From assembly GCA_022763145.1 (NCBI GenBank), contig JALEGM010000093.1, positions 1 to 34,123 on the forward strand: a stretch of DNA of 34,123 bases. Direction: 5' to 3'. Source of the stretch: Aquisalinus sp. (GTDB lineage: Bacteria > Pseudomonadota > Alphaproteobacteria > Caulobacterales > Parvularculaceae). A model generated the notes under the pieces. It saw only the letters and a program-made list of their open reading frames with translations, had not been told where the DNA came from and did not search any database. The position numbers were made by a program, and so were the translations under genes. The number at the start of each line of letters is the position of its first letter. Within the stretch, counting starts at the first letter, position 1. Positions 23,393 through 32,246 of this stretch are shown here, piece by piece.

Positions 23393-23842
23393 TTAGAAGC
23401 GATAGCTTTGAGCTTTCTCAACCACTTCTGTGTAGCGCTTGTTCAGCGGCTCAGAAGCGCTTTTAGCTGTTGCTGTCCATGCATCAGCGACTTTCTGCAT
23501 TTGAGCCAGGTTAGATTCAAACGCTGTACGAACGAAATCTGTTTGGGCCTGGATGAACTCCTGAGGAGTTTTCAGGGCGGACACCGCCTTAAATTGCTCA
23601 ACTGTTTTCTCAACAGAGGCTTTTGCGTAAGCAGCGTTATCAGCAGCGATTTCTTCTACGCCTTTCGCATAGTGTGTTGCAGATTCCATGACAGCGTCGA
23701 AGTTCTCTTTTGAGAATTCGCTGACGTCAGTCATACCTTTGGACATTTTTTCAAAGCCATCTTTCATGGATGTAGTTGCCTGCTCTGCGAAATCTTCGAA
23801 CTGCTCTGCAGCAGCGGCCGGTTTTTTCTTCGTGGCACTCAT
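23393..23842 (-). CDS. Phasin family protein (Phasin_2 type)
   Basis: The 149-residue all-helical protein resembles the alphaproteobacterial Phasin_2 family: FEDFAEQATTSMKDGFEKM (about 15-33), SKENFDAVMESATHYAKGVEEIA (parts SKENFDAVMES and YAKGVEEIA, about 44-66), and TPQEFIQAQTDFVRTAFE (about 92-109), the most typical stretch. It would coat polyhydroxyalkanoate granules. It is unlike the PhaF/PhaI-type pair at 10.3-11.2 kb, so the organism has at least two phasin classes. It starts at ATG 23842 with GGAGAT upstream and is monocistronic, with its own promoter and terminator. Confidence 0.87.
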   Translation of the reverse strand: MSATKKKPAAAAEQFEDFAEQATTSMKDGFEKMSKGMTDVSEFSKENFDAVMESATHYAKGVEEIAADNAAYAKASVEKTVEQFKAVSALKTPQEFIQAQTDFVRTAFESNLAQMQKVADAWTATAKSASEPLNKRYTEVVEKAQSYRF

Positions 23843-23901
23843 TGAGGTATCTCCTGAATATGTTCGTTAGTTCCACCAACGCAGAACTATTTTGCACTGC
23901 A

Positions 23902-23931
23902 ACATATGTGGAGAATCAAGCGCCATGTCAA
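23902..23931 (-). promoter_or_regulatory. Candidate promoter of the Phasin_2 gene
   Basis: On the minus strand TTGACA (23931-23926) is followed after 17-19 nt by CATATG/TATGTT. The -35 is perfect and the -10 weak. It lies about 60 nt before the start codon. Confidence 0.4.
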
Positions 23932-24000
23932 GATGGAATTTGTGCAGCGCACAAAACTTTATAGGTGTGCATTCTGGCCCGTTTCTTGTGACGCCAGCTT

Positions 24001-24030
24001 GGTAAACGATTTATTAACCCGCTGTTTACC
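24001..24030. promoter_or_regulatory. Inverted repeat GGTAAAC-N16-GTTTACC in a divergent intergenic region
   Basis: GGTAAAC (24001-24007) and GTTTACC (24024-24030) are exact reverse complements 16 nt apart, in the 278-nt gap between the divergent phasin and carboxypeptidase genes. It may be an operator; no known site is recognised. Confidence 0.3.
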
Positions 24031-24120
24031 GAATTGAAGCATTTTCAGATTGCTCAGAGACAGTGTTACAATGTATCATTCTGGCATATTGCGGGAATGA
24101 ATTGATACAGGAGTTACAAA

Positions 24121-25533
24121 GTGCAGTCAGTCCGCTCTATCCGCTTTCTCGCTTTATTCCTGACCACACCCCTGCTGATGCTTGCTGCGCAGCCTGCCTA
24201 CGCGAATAGCAAATATGCTGCCTTTGTAATGCACGCAGATACAGGGGATATCCTCTTCGACAAATATTCGAAGCAGCGCCGCTATCCAGCCTCTCTTACA
24301 AAGATCATGACTCTCTATCTGCTTTTTGAGGAACTAGAGAAAGGCAATCTGACCCTTGAGTCCAATCTCACGACCAGTCGCTACGCAGCCTCCATGCCTG
24401 CCTCAGACCTTGGCTTGAAGCGCGGCGACAAGATCAAAGTTGAAGACGCCATCAACGCCCTGATTATAAAGTCTGCAAATGATGTTGCCGTTGTCGTCGC
24501 CGAGAAAATAGCTGGTAGCGAGAAGGCCTTTGCCACTCGCATGACTAACAAGGCCTGGGGCATGGGAATGAGATCAACCAGATTCAGGAATGCTTCTGGC
24601 TTGCCCAACACCAAACAGTATACGACAGCAAGAGATATGGCGCTTCTTGCGCGCCGCATCATGCAGGATTTCCCGCAATACTGGCATTACTTCCAGAAAG
24701 AGAACTTCACCTGGAAAGGTAACACCTACAATACTCATAACAAGCTTGTCGGCAGCTTTGACGGTGCGAACGGCCTGAAGACAGGTTACACTCGCATGTC
24801 AGGTTATAATCTCGCGACAACCATAACTCGCGGCGATAACCGTTTGATCGGCATCGTGTTAGGTGGCCGGTCTGGCACAACACGCAACCGACACATGCGC
24901 GACATCCTCAACCGCGCCTACAATGATATTGAAGCCAAGCCACACCTGGTAAGTACCGTCTATCGTAGCAAGCCAATCCCTAGCATGAAGCCAACAACGC
25001 TTGCCGAATTGGGTGGAAGCTGGCCTCCAGCAGAATACCAACTAGTTTCAACTGACGATGTTATAGGCGCACCGACGGTGAGTGGCTCAGCTGCACTACA
25101 ATATGAGCTCGCTAATAGAGCAGCAGAACTCGGCCTGACAGACGATATGGGCCAGCTGATCACGGATAATATGAGCGAGACAGAGCGCTTAAACGCGATG
25201 GCTCTGGCACAAGCTTATGAAGAAGGACCTTATGCGCAAGGTGACGCTGATGCGAATTTGCCAACCGCAGATTTGATCTGGAGCATTCAAACTGGCGCCT
25301 ACAGCACCCAACAAAAGGCCAATGAAGAACTTTCAGAAATACAGCGTGATTTTGCTGCTGTACTCACTGGTGCCTCTCCGGTGATTTCGGAGATCATTTC
25401 TGATGGACGCTCTATATATCGCGTCAGGTTTAACTATATGACAGAAAACCAGTCCTCACTGGCCTGCTCGGCCATTATCGCTGACGGTGGTGGCTGCTTT
25501 GTAATGCGCGAAACGGATGCGTCAGTAAACTGA
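24121..25533 (+). CDS. D-alanyl-D-alanine carboxypeptidase (S11) with SPOR-like C-terminus
   Basis: The 470-residue exported enzyme trims the terminal D-Ala from peptidoglycan stem peptides. It starts at GTG 24121 with CAGGAG upstream and has a signal peptide ending AYA-NS (about 28). The penicillin-binding motifs are intact: SLTK at 58-61, SAN at 118-120 and KTG at 220-222. After a linker rich in Ala, Asp and Glu (about 330-385), the last 85 residues (from about WSIQTGAYSTQQKA to VMRE) have the alternating pattern of a SPOR domain, which binds denuded glycan at division septa. Such S11-SPOR fusions are frequent in alphaproteobacteria. The gene is divergent from the phasin gene. Confidence 0.92.
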   Translation: MQSVRSIRFLALFLTTPLLMLAAQPAYANSKYAAFVMHADTGDILFDKYSKQRRYPASLTKIMTLYLLFEELEKGNLTLESNLTTSRYAASMPASDLGLKRGDKIKVEDAINALIIKSANDVAVVVAEKIAGSEKAFATRMTNKAWGMGMRSTRFRNASGLPNTKQYTTARDMALLARRIMQDFPQYWHYFQKENFTWKGNTYNTHNKLVGSFDGANGLKTGYTRMSGYNLATTITRGDNRLIGIVLGGRSGTTRNRHMRDILNRAYNDIEAKPHLVSTVYRSKPIPSMKPTTLAELGGSWPPAEYQLVSTDDVIGAPTVSGSAALQYELANRAAELGLTDDMGQLITDNMSETERLNAMALAQAYEEGPYAQGDADANLPTADLIWSIQTGAYSTQQKANEELSEIQRDFAAVLTGASPVISEIISDGRSIYRVRFNYMTENQSSLACSAIIADGGGCFVMRETDASVN

Positions 25534-25560
25534 CGACATCCGTAAATTAAAACTCATTAA

Positions 25561-26919
25561 TCAGACTACGCCGTAAGCGACCATTGCTGCGGCTACCTTC
25601 TCAAACCCGGCTATATTGGCTCCGGCTACATAATTGACCTTGCCATCACCCTCACCATATTTGACGCACTTGGCGTGAATATCTTTCATGATGTTCTGGA
25701 GACGCTGATCCACCTCCTCGGCGTCCCAGGAAATCCGCAAGGAATTCTGGCTTTGTTCAAGACCCGAAACAGCAACCCCTCCAGCATTAGCTGCTTTCGC
25801 AGGCCCGAAAAGCACTCCAGCCTCAAGGAAGTTATGCACTGCTTCCAGAGTCGAAGGCATATTCGCCCCTTCAGCAACGACCTTGACCCCATTATCGATA
25901 AGGGTTCTCGCATCATCGCCATCTAGTTCATTTTGAGTGGCGCATGGCAGTGCGATATCACATTTTACGCCCCAAGGGCGTTTGCCTTCCATATATTCAG
26001 CCGAAGAGTACTTTTCAGCATACTCACTTATTCTACCACGTCGTACTTCCTTGAGCTGCTTGATGAACTCGAGTTTTTCCTCATCAATGCCATCTGGATC
26101 ATAGACTGATCCGCCGGAATCAGATGCAGTGAGCGGCTTGCCGCCATAATGAAGGACTTTCTCAATGGCATAAGTCGCCACATTACCGGAACCGGAAATG
26201 ACGACGTCTTTACCCTCTACACTATCATCTATGTGGTTCAGCATATTCTGGGCAAAGTAAACGGTGCCGTATCCCGTCGCCTCCTTACGGATAAGGCTGC
26301 CGCCATATTCAAGCCCCTTACCCGTCAGTACGCCAACAAAATTATTCTCAAGGCGCTTATATTGACCAAACATATAGCCAATCTCGCGCGCACCAACGCC
26401 AATATCGCCAGCGGGAACATCCTTGCTCTCCCCGATATGACGGTAAAGTTCGGTCATTAAAGAATGGCAAAAACGCATGATCTCAAGATCCGACCGCCCT
26501 TTCGGGTTGAAGTTTGAACCACCTTTCGCGCCGCCCATAGGCAAGCCTGTAAGGGCATTTTTGAAGCACTGTTCGAAACCGAGAAACTTCAGCACACTAA
26601 GTGTCACGCTGGGGTGAAACCGCATACCGCCTTTATAAGGACCTATGGCGTTGTTGAACTGAACACGCCAAGCCTTATTGGCGCGGATCGTCCCTGTGTC
26701 GTCCGACCAGGTCACGCGGAACATAACCACCCTATCCGGCTCCGTCATACGCTCCAATATGCGCCATTTACGATATTGGTCATGATCCAAATAATAGGGC
26801 ATGACTGTCTCCACCAGCTCCTGCACAGCCTGATGAAACTCGCCTTCATGCGGGTTACGGCGCTTGAGACCGGACATGAATTCCTTGACTTCTTTTTGCA
26901 CTGCTTTTGAGCTGGCCAC
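25561..26919 (-). CDS. gdhA: Glutamate dehydrogenase (probably NADP-specific)
   Basis: The 452-residue enzyme catalyses reductive amination of 2-oxoglutarate to glutamate. It has the hexameric GdhA length and motifs: YKGGMRFHPSV near 94-104, LTGLPMGGAKGGSNFNPKG (parts GLPMGGAKGG and SNFNPKG, with the catalytic Lys), DVPAGDIGVGAREIG near 166-180 and a Rossmann-type VISGSGNVATYA near 239-250. NADP preference is assumed from similarity to the E. coli type. It starts at GTG 26919 with GGGGAGTG upstream; an ATG farther upstream in another frame is not used. It is convergent with the carboxypeptidase gene, without a visible terminator in the 27-nt gap. Confidence 0.95.
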   Translation of the reverse strand: MASSKAVQKEVKEFMSGLKRRNPHEGEFHQAVQELVETVMPYYLDHDQYRKWRILERMTEPDRVVMFRVTWSDDTGTIRANKAWRVQFNNAIGPYKGGMRFHPSVTLSVLKFLGFEQCFKNALTGLPMGGAKGGSNFNPKGRSDLEIMRFCHSLMTELYRHIGESKDVPAGDIGVGAREIGYMFGQYKRLENNFVGVLTGKGLEYGGSLIRKEATGYGTVYFAQNMLNHIDDSVEGKDVVISGSGNVATYAIEKVLHYGGKPLTASDSGGSVYDPDGIDEEKLEFIKQLKEVRRGRISEYAEKYSSAEYMEGKRPWGVKCDIALPCATQNELDGDDARTLIDNGVKVVAEGANMPSTLEAVHNFLEAGVLFGPAKAANAGGVAVSGLEQSQNSLRISWDAEEVDQRLQNIMKDIHAKCVKYGEGDGKVNYVAGANIAGFEKVAAAMVAYGVV

Positions 26920-27069
26920 GTTTCACTCCCCTTTCTCTCTGTATGAAACGCCGCCAGACTTCTCTTTTTTGGAATGGATAGCAAGCAGTTTTTGGTTAAT
27001 CACGGCCTAGTGAAAGCGTGCGCCAATTGCTGCGCCGCACAATGATGAATTACCAAATACAGTAATGAT

Positions 27070-27720
27070 TCAAGTGAGATAATCTACCAGCCGACTGGTG
27101 AGAGGCACGGTTGCATAATGTCGCAACTGAATGTCAGGATCAATCCAGACATCTATTCCCGCTTGCGTGCATCTTGTGCTGAAATAAAAATCAGAAGCAA
27201 TAAAGCCGTCTGGCTCACCTTCTCTTGGTGGCGCTATATCATGAAAGAACCAGGATTTGCAGGTACCTTCAGGGTGGTGATAGGTTTTTGCGTAGTCGAG
27301 CTCATCAAAGACAGATGTCTGAATACGGAGGAATGCCGTAGCCGCCAGGCCGGAAAGAAGATGGCCATGCCGCTTTATTTCCTGTTGATCGGGTATGGAA
27401 CAGAAAGAAATACTCTTTGGATCACGCCGCTGTGGGGCACCGGCTATAATACGGCACTCATCCGGCACATGAAATAATTTGCTGAATGCTTCCGGCTCCC
27501 AACCGATGTCGGAGTCGATGAAAACCACATCTGTTGCACCTCGTTTCAAGGCTTCGGCTACGAGGATATTACGCGCATGCGCAATGTTCGCCTGACCTAC
27601 GACATTCAACCAGGCTAGCTGCTCTTTAACAGCTCTGAATGTCTTCAGGAGAGAAGACGTAAAATCGGCATCCGTATTGCGATGAATAGGCGTACATATG
27701 GCTATCTTCCTTGCCATCAT
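27070..27720 (-). CDS. Glycosyltransferase-like protein, copy 2
   Basis: The 216-residue protein looks like a small GT-A-type glycosyltransferase: a first strand KIAICTPIHR (5-14), an AHARNILVAEALKRGATDVVFIDSDIGW stretch (parts AHARNILVAEA and VVFIDSDIGW) with the DxD-like DSD at 69-71, and a C-terminal segment with FYFSTRC and IDPDIQLRHYAT that may complete the metal site. It is a clear paralogue of the upstream gene, about half identical by eye. Stop of copy 1 and start of copy 2 are about 6 nt apart, with AGAGG before ATG 27720. Sugar and acceptor are unknown. No signal peptide or membrane helix, so it acts in the cytoplasm. Confidence 0.72.
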   Translation of the reverse strand: MMARKIAICTPIHRNTDADFTSSLLKTFRAVKEQLAWLNVVGQANIAHARNILVAEALKRGATDVVFIDSDIGWEPEAFSKLFHVPDECRIIAGAPQRRDPKSISFCSIPDQQEIKRHGHLLSGLAATAFLRIQTSVFDELDYAKTYHHPEGTCKSWFFHDIAPPREGEPDGFIASDFYFSTRCTQAGIDVWIDPDIQLRHYATVPLTSRLVDYLT

Positions 27721-27726
27721 TAACCT

Positions 27727-28374
27727 CTAAATATGATCCACCATACAGGCAGTCAGTGCGATATTATTGTAATGACGGAGCTTGATGGTCGGGTCGATCC
27801 AGTTTTCCACCCCCTCTTCCTTGCTCTTCATGCTGAAGTAGAAATCTTCATTGATGAAGCCACTAATGCCATGTTCCTGATTATAATACCTCACATAATC
27901 GAACCAAGCGCGTGTCTCACCGTCATTATGCTGATAGGTTTCGGCGTATTTTAACATCGGAAATACACGCGCCTGTATGCGCATGAAGGCTGTCGCAGCT
28001 ATACCTGAAATCAGGCGCCCATTTGTCGCGCGCTTATCGTCAACGACACTGCAAAATTTAATATCCTGCTGGTCACGACGCTGGGGAGCGCCAGCAACGA
28101 TAAGGCAATCCTGCGGGGCCTCAAACAATGCCGCAAAAGCATCCGGTTCCCAGCCAATATCGGAATCGATGAACACAATATCATCGACGCCACGCTTGAT
28201 GGCTTCCGACACAAGGATATTGCGCGCCTGCGCCAGATTAGCGTTACCCACCATATTCAGCCAGGCGAGATTGTCAGGATCTTTGACAGCGCGATACGTC
28301 TTGATGAGCGATGCCGTAAAGTCAGCATGCGTATAACGATGTATTGGTGTGCAGATCGCGACTTTTCGGTCCAT
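27727..28374 (-). CDS. Glycosyltransferase-like protein, copy 1
   Basis: The 215-residue protein begins at ATG 28374 (DRKVAICTPIHRYTHADF); an upstream extension of the frame to 28452 lacks family similarity. The DxD-like DSD is at 70-72 in IVFIDSDIGWEPD, followed by IVAGAPQRRD near 93-102 and, late in the protein, GFINEDFYFSMK and WIDPTIKLRHYNN. These segments are nearly repeated in the downstream copy, showing a tandem duplication. Family: small GT-A-like transferases of uncertain role, sometimes found in phages and surface-polysaccharide loci. No other polysaccharide genes are nearby. Confidence 0.75.
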   Translation of the reverse strand: MDRKVAICTPIHRYTHADFTASLIKTYRAVKDPDNLAWLNMVGNANLAQARNILVSEAIKRGVDDIVFIDSDIGWEPDAFAALFEAPQDCLIVAGAPQRRDQQDIKFCSVVDDKRATNGRLISGIAATAFMRIQARVFPMLKYAETYQHNDGETRAWFDYVRYYNQEHGISGFINEDFYFSMKSKEEGVENWIDPTIKLRHYNNIALTACMVDHI

Positions 28375-28500
28375 GGTCGAGACCTTAGGACTCCGCTTCA
28401 CCCCGATCAAGTCGCATGTTTGCGCAGACCAAACGGGAACAACACTGTTCAAAAGGCTGTTGATATCCTATGTCATGCTGAGAATTGAGTGAGGTTGACG

Positions 28501-29673
28501 ATGCTTCTTTTTCTGGTGTGTGCCCTGCTAACGTTTGCGGCTGTCGCGCTGCTTGTGATCCCTTATTTGCGCAGACAGGAAGAACAAGCCGAGGGCAGCG
28601 AGTACAACTTGACCGTATATCGGGATCAACTGGCGGAACTAGACCGTGATGTAAGTCGCGGCGTTATTGCGGAAGAAGAACGGGAAGCTGCCAAGCTGGA
28701 AATCGAGCGGCGTATGTTACTTGAGGCAAGAACCGCCAGGGAAGAGAAACCCGCTAATCAAGGCAGTTCGCCCATTCTGCTGTTCAGTTTTGCCGGGCTG
28801 ATGCCTGTACTGGCTGGCATTGTTTATTTTGCAAATGGCAGCCCGGATCAACCCGCCTCGCCCTTTGCGGAACGATCAGACCTTGCCAGTGCGCCAAGTG
28901 CAGCTGACGGTATGCACGCCGGTATGAATGACATGATCGGATCTTTGCGCCAACGCCTCGCCGATAACCCTGAAGATGCAGAGGGATGGGCATTACTCGC
29001 TCGTTCCCTGATAAATCTAAATCGATACGACGAAGCTATTGAGGCATATCGTGAAGCTAACCGCGTCGTCGGTGGTCGGGATCGACAGCTTGCAGCTGAA
29101 TACGCGGAAACGCTTGTGGTTGGAAATGGTGGCATGGTCAGCCAGGAAGCGAAATCGATCTTCGAAGTCTTTCTGTCTGAAAATCCTGATGATCCGCAGG
29201 CAGTGTATTATCTTGCCCTCGCAAAGGCACAGGAAGGCAATATTCCTGCTGCGGTGGCTGACTGGGAGCGACTTATCAGCATTTCTCCCCCTGACGCGCC
29301 TTGGCTCCCAGTGGTTCGCCAGCAAGTAGCCGCAGCATCAGGCGGTGAGACCGGTTCCGTGATGATACCTCAGCAGTCCTCTTTGCCTGACCCGGCACCT
29401 GTCGAGGCACCGCCAGTACGCCGTGGGCCAACAGCGGCGGATATTCAGGCTGCGCAGCAAATGACAGCTGATCAGCAAAGCCAGATGATAGAAGGTATGG
29501 TTGCCGGACTTGCTGCAAGACTTGAAGAAAACCCTGACGATCTTGCTGGCTGGCGGATGCTGGCTAGATCTTACTCCACACTCGGGCAGACTGAAGAAGC
29601 ACGACAAGCTTATCAAGAGGTGTTGCGACTGGCACCAAATGATCCGGATGCGCGCGCTGCGCTTGGGCAATAA
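28501..29673 (+). CDS. ccmI: c-type cytochrome biogenesis protein CcmI
   Basis: The 390-residue protein helps deliver apocytochrome c to the CcmF/CcmH heme ligation complex. Two membrane helices are at about 1-20 and 89-108; between them is the conserved cytoplasmic YRDQLAELDRDVSRGVI (about 31-47) typical of CcmI. The C-terminal periplasmic part contains TPR-like repeats (DNPEDAEGWALLARSLINLNRYDEAIEAY, in parts, about 152-180, and ENPDDLAGWRMLARSYSTLGQTEEARQAY near the end). ATG 28501 with GAGG 7 nt upstream is preferred over GTG 28489. It is convergent with ccmH, separated by 23 nt that hold a small hairpin (AATTAG/CTAATT). Confidence 0.9.
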   Translation: MLLFLVCALLTFAAVALLVIPYLRRQEEQAEGSEYNLTVYRDQLAELDRDVSRGVIAEEEREAAKLEIERRMLLEARTAREEKPANQGSSPILLFSFAGLMPVLAGIVYFANGSPDQPASPFAERSDLASAPSAADGMHAGMNDMIGSLRQRLADNPEDAEGWALLARSLINLNRYDEAIEAYREANRVVGGRDRQLAAEYAETLVVGNGGMVSQEAKSIFEVFLSENPDDPQAVYYLALAKAQEGNIPAAVADWERLISISPPDAPWLPVVRQQVAAASGGETGSVMIPQQSSLPDPAPVEAPPVRRGPTAADIQAAQQMTADQQSQMIEGMVAGLAARLEENPDDLAGWRMLARSYSTLGQTEEARQAYQEVLRLAPNDPDARAALGQ

Positions 29674-29696
29674 AATTAGGACAGTCTAATTGCTGA

Positions 29697-30158
29697 TCAG
29701 CTCTCGCCGGTCAGGCGATCAATTTCTTTTTTCTCGTCCGCGCTTAGCGGCGCGACTTTAACTTCCGGTTGCTTTTGCAAGCGCAGAAAATACACGGCAA
29801 GCCCTGCCCCAATGATCAGCATAAAAATAGGGGAAATCCATAGCACGAGATTTTTGGGTGAAAGTCGGGGGCGTAACAGTACAAACTCACCATAACGATC
29901 AACCACATAATCCGTCACTTCTTCATTCGTGTCACCAGCAGCAACTCGTTCACGGACAAGAATACGCAAATCCTTAGCAAGCATAGCATCGGACTCATCA
30001 ATTGATTGATTTTTACATACAATGCAGCGCAGACCTTTGGAAATCTCACGGGCGCGCTCTTCCATGACCGGGTCGTCCAGAACTTCCTCTGGATCAATTG
30101 CAAATGCCGTAGAGATCGAGAAGCAGGCGACCAAAGTAAGAACGAAAAGCCTTTTCAT
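29697..30158 (-). CDS. ccmH: Cytochrome c-type biogenesis protein CcmH
   Basis: The protein of about 153 residues has a signal peptide (about 1-20, STAFA-ID), the redox motif LRCIVCKNQSI (CxxC, about 43-53) used to reduce apocytochrome cysteines before heme attachment, and a C-terminal membrane helix (about 103-123, VLWISPIFMLIIGAG). This is the short CcmH of system I. The start is probably ATG 30158; ATG 30167 would also be possible, and a longer frame overlapping ccmF is rejected. It follows ccmF by about 10 nt, in the usual gene order. Confidence 0.93.
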   Translation of the reverse strand: MKRLFVLTLVACFSISTAFAIDPEEVLDDPVMEERAREISKGLRCIVCKNQSIDESDAMLAKDLRILVRERVAAGDTNEEVTDYVVDRYGEFVLLRPRLSPKNLVLWISPIFMLIIGAGLAVYFLRLQKQPEVKVAPLSADEKKEIDRLTGES

Positions 30159-30168
30159 ATCGGGCATC

Positions 30169-32184
30169 CTACTCTGCCGGCATAGCATCAGGTGCTGCTG
30201 TTGGTGATTCAGGCTTGGGGCTTGCCTGCTTAGGTTTTGGTGCGCCAACCCTGTATCGTCTGTCAGTCAACGAAACGATACCGCCAAAGGCCATCAACAA
30301 GGACCCGCTCCAGAGGTACATGACAAGGGGATGATAATAGGCACGGACAATGCGGGCCTCATTATTTTCGCCGCGTGGCTCGCCGATGGCAACATAAACA
30401 TCAGATGTCCAGCGTGGCTGAATAGCCGCTTCAACGGTCTGTTGCTGGGCAACCGGGTACCAGCGGCGCTCCGGCTGGACGATGCTGACGACTGTGCCAT
30501 TTCTAATCAGACTAAAGGTTGCCATTTCAGTTTCGTAGTTGGCAATATTAAGTATTTCGATGCGTTCCATGCGTAGCTGATAGTCAGCAACGTCAATAAC
30601 ATCCCCTGGTTTCATAATCGTCTGCTCTTCGGTCATCCAAAGAGATGTGCCGACCATGCCGAGAATACAGACACCAATACCGAAATGTGCCAGTGACCCG
30701 CCCCAAAAAGCACGTGGAAAACCAGCGGCCCGATTCAGGCTGGTTTTGAAAGGTATCTGAAAGAGTTTCATACGGAGCGCTATATCCGTCAGCGTACTCA
30801 GCATGATCCAGAAGGCTATGAGACAGCCAACAACAGCGAGAATGTTTCGGAATCCAGAAAGATAAAATGCAACAATAGTGAATATGACTGTCAAACCACC
30901 AGCCCATTTCAACCGACCCGAAACCGTTTTCATGTCACCGCGCTTCCATGGCAGTAAAATGCCATAGGCCATGACAGCCGCAAGCAACATCATCAAAGGA
31001 ATAGTCAGAATGTTATAATATGGGGGACCAACAGTGATGCGCTCACCAGTCATGAGCTCTGCAATAGTCGGCCAAAACGTACCAATCAGGACAATGAAGA
31101 GAATAACCGAGAGTAGCAGATTATTCAGTATAAGCGCTGACTCGCGGCTGACGGTCTGGAAGGTGCCCCCGGCCTTCATGGCCTGACCGCGCCATGCATA
31201 CAGCACAAAGGCGCCGCCTGTCAGAACGATACAAATCGCAAGTAGAAGTACACCACGATCAGGATCATTGGCGAAAGAATGCACACTTGTCAGCACCCCT
31301 GAGCGCACAACAAAGGTGCCAAGCAGAGAAGTGGAGAACGCAGTGATCGCCATGAGAATCGTCCAGAGCTTGAGCGTGTTGCGCTTTTCAACCACAATAG
31401 CACTGTGCAAAAGTGCTGTACCTGCAAGCCATGGCATCAAAGACGCATTCTCAACCGGATCCCAGAACCAGTACCCGCCCCAGCCAAGCTCGTAATAGGC
31501 CCACCAAGAACCCATGGCTATGCCGAGCGTGAGACTAGACCAAGCAAGCAATGTCCATGGCCGAACCCAGCGGGCCCATGCGGGGTCAACTTTGCCTTCA
31601 AGCAGAGCGGCAACGCTAAACGAAAACGCGACGGACATGCCGACATAGCCGAGATACAAAAATGGCGGGTGAAACGCCAGCCCGGGATCCTGCAGCAGCG
31701 GGTTTAGGTCCGTGCCATTAACCGGGACCGGGTCCATGCGCAGAAAAGGGTTGGAAGTGAAAAGTGAAAATGCAAGAAAACACGCCCCGATTAGCGCCTG
31801 AATACCAAGTACTCTTGCCTGCAGTGAGGGCGGAAGATTGCCACCAAACAATCCAACCAAAGCACCCAGAAATGCCAGCATCAGTATCCAGAGGATCATG
31901 GACCCTTCATGGTTGCCCCAGACACCGGCGATCTTATAGATCATCGGCTTTTCTGAATGACTGTTCTGATAAACATTCTCGACGCTGAAATCAGAGGTCA
32001 CATAGGCATGCATCAAGGCAAGGAATGCAATTAGCACAAGAACAAACTGCGCCATGCTGGCATTCTTGGCGAAAGTCATCCCTTTCTCATCCCCGACATG
32101 TGCGGCTCGAAGGGGAATAATCGTCTGACCTAATGCCACAACCAGAGCTAGGACCAGAGCATAATGACCTATTTCAGTAATCAT
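30169..32184 (-). CDS. ccmF: Heme lyase CcmF/NrfE
   Basis: The 671-residue integral membrane protein ligates heme to apocytochrome c in the periplasm. The tryptophan-rich WWD signature WGGYWFWDPVENA is at about 235-247, with conserved P-His candidates near 172 (AFHPPFLY) and 260, and about 14 hydrophobic helices. GVWGNHEGSM near 87-96 is typical of CcmF. The C-terminal 30 residues are Pro/Ala/Lys rich and not conserved. It starts at ATG 32184 and is followed by ccmH. ccmE and ccmG, normally nearby, are absent from this window; the gene upstream is a multiheme cytochrome, a plausible client. Confidence 0.96.
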   Translation of the reverse strand: MITEIGHYALVLALVVALGQTIIPLRAAHVGDEKGMTFAKNASMAQFVLVLIAFLALMHAYVTSDFSVENVYQNSHSEKPMIYKIAGVWGNHEGSMILWILMLAFLGALVGLFGGNLPPSLQARVLGIQALIGACFLAFSLFTSNPFLRMDPVPVNGTDLNPLLQDPGLAFHPPFLYLGYVGMSVAFSFSVAALLEGKVDPAWARWVRPWTLLAWSSLTLGIAMGSWWAYYELGWGGYWFWDPVENASLMPWLAGTALLHSAIVVEKRNTLKLWTILMAITAFSTSLLGTFVVRSGVLTSVHSFANDPDRGVLLLAICIVLTGGAFVLYAWRGQAMKAGGTFQTVSRESALILNNLLLSVILFIVLIGTFWPTIAELMTGERITVGPPYYNILTIPLMMLLAAVMAYGILLPWKRGDMKTVSGRLKWAGGLTVIFTIVAFYLSGFRNILAVVGCLIAFWIMLSTLTDIALRMKLFQIPFKTSLNRAAGFPRAFWGGSLAHFGIGVCILGMVGTSLWMTEEQTIMKPGDVIDVADYQLRMERIEILNIANYETEMATFSLIRNGTVVSIVQPERRWYPVAQQQTVEAAIQPRWTSDVYVAIGEPRGENNEARIVRAYYHPLVMYLWSGSLLMAFGGIVSLTDRRYRVGAPKPKQASPKPESPTAAPDAMPAE

Positions 32185-32208
32185 AGTTTCACTATCTAGC
32201 GGGCTAAC

Positions 32209-32244
32209 TTACCCAGTCAATTAGTAATAGAATTGACCGGGTAA
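32209..32244. repeat. 14-bp near-perfect inverted repeat between multiheme cytochrome gene and ccmF
   Basis: The arms 32209-32222 and 32231-32244 pair over 14 positions with one A-C mismatch, around an 8-nt loop. It begins 3 nt beyond the cytochrome stop codon. There is no T-tract in either direction, so it may be a weak terminator or mRNA-stabilising hairpin separating the two genes. Confidence 0.75.
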
Positions 32245-32246
32245 TC

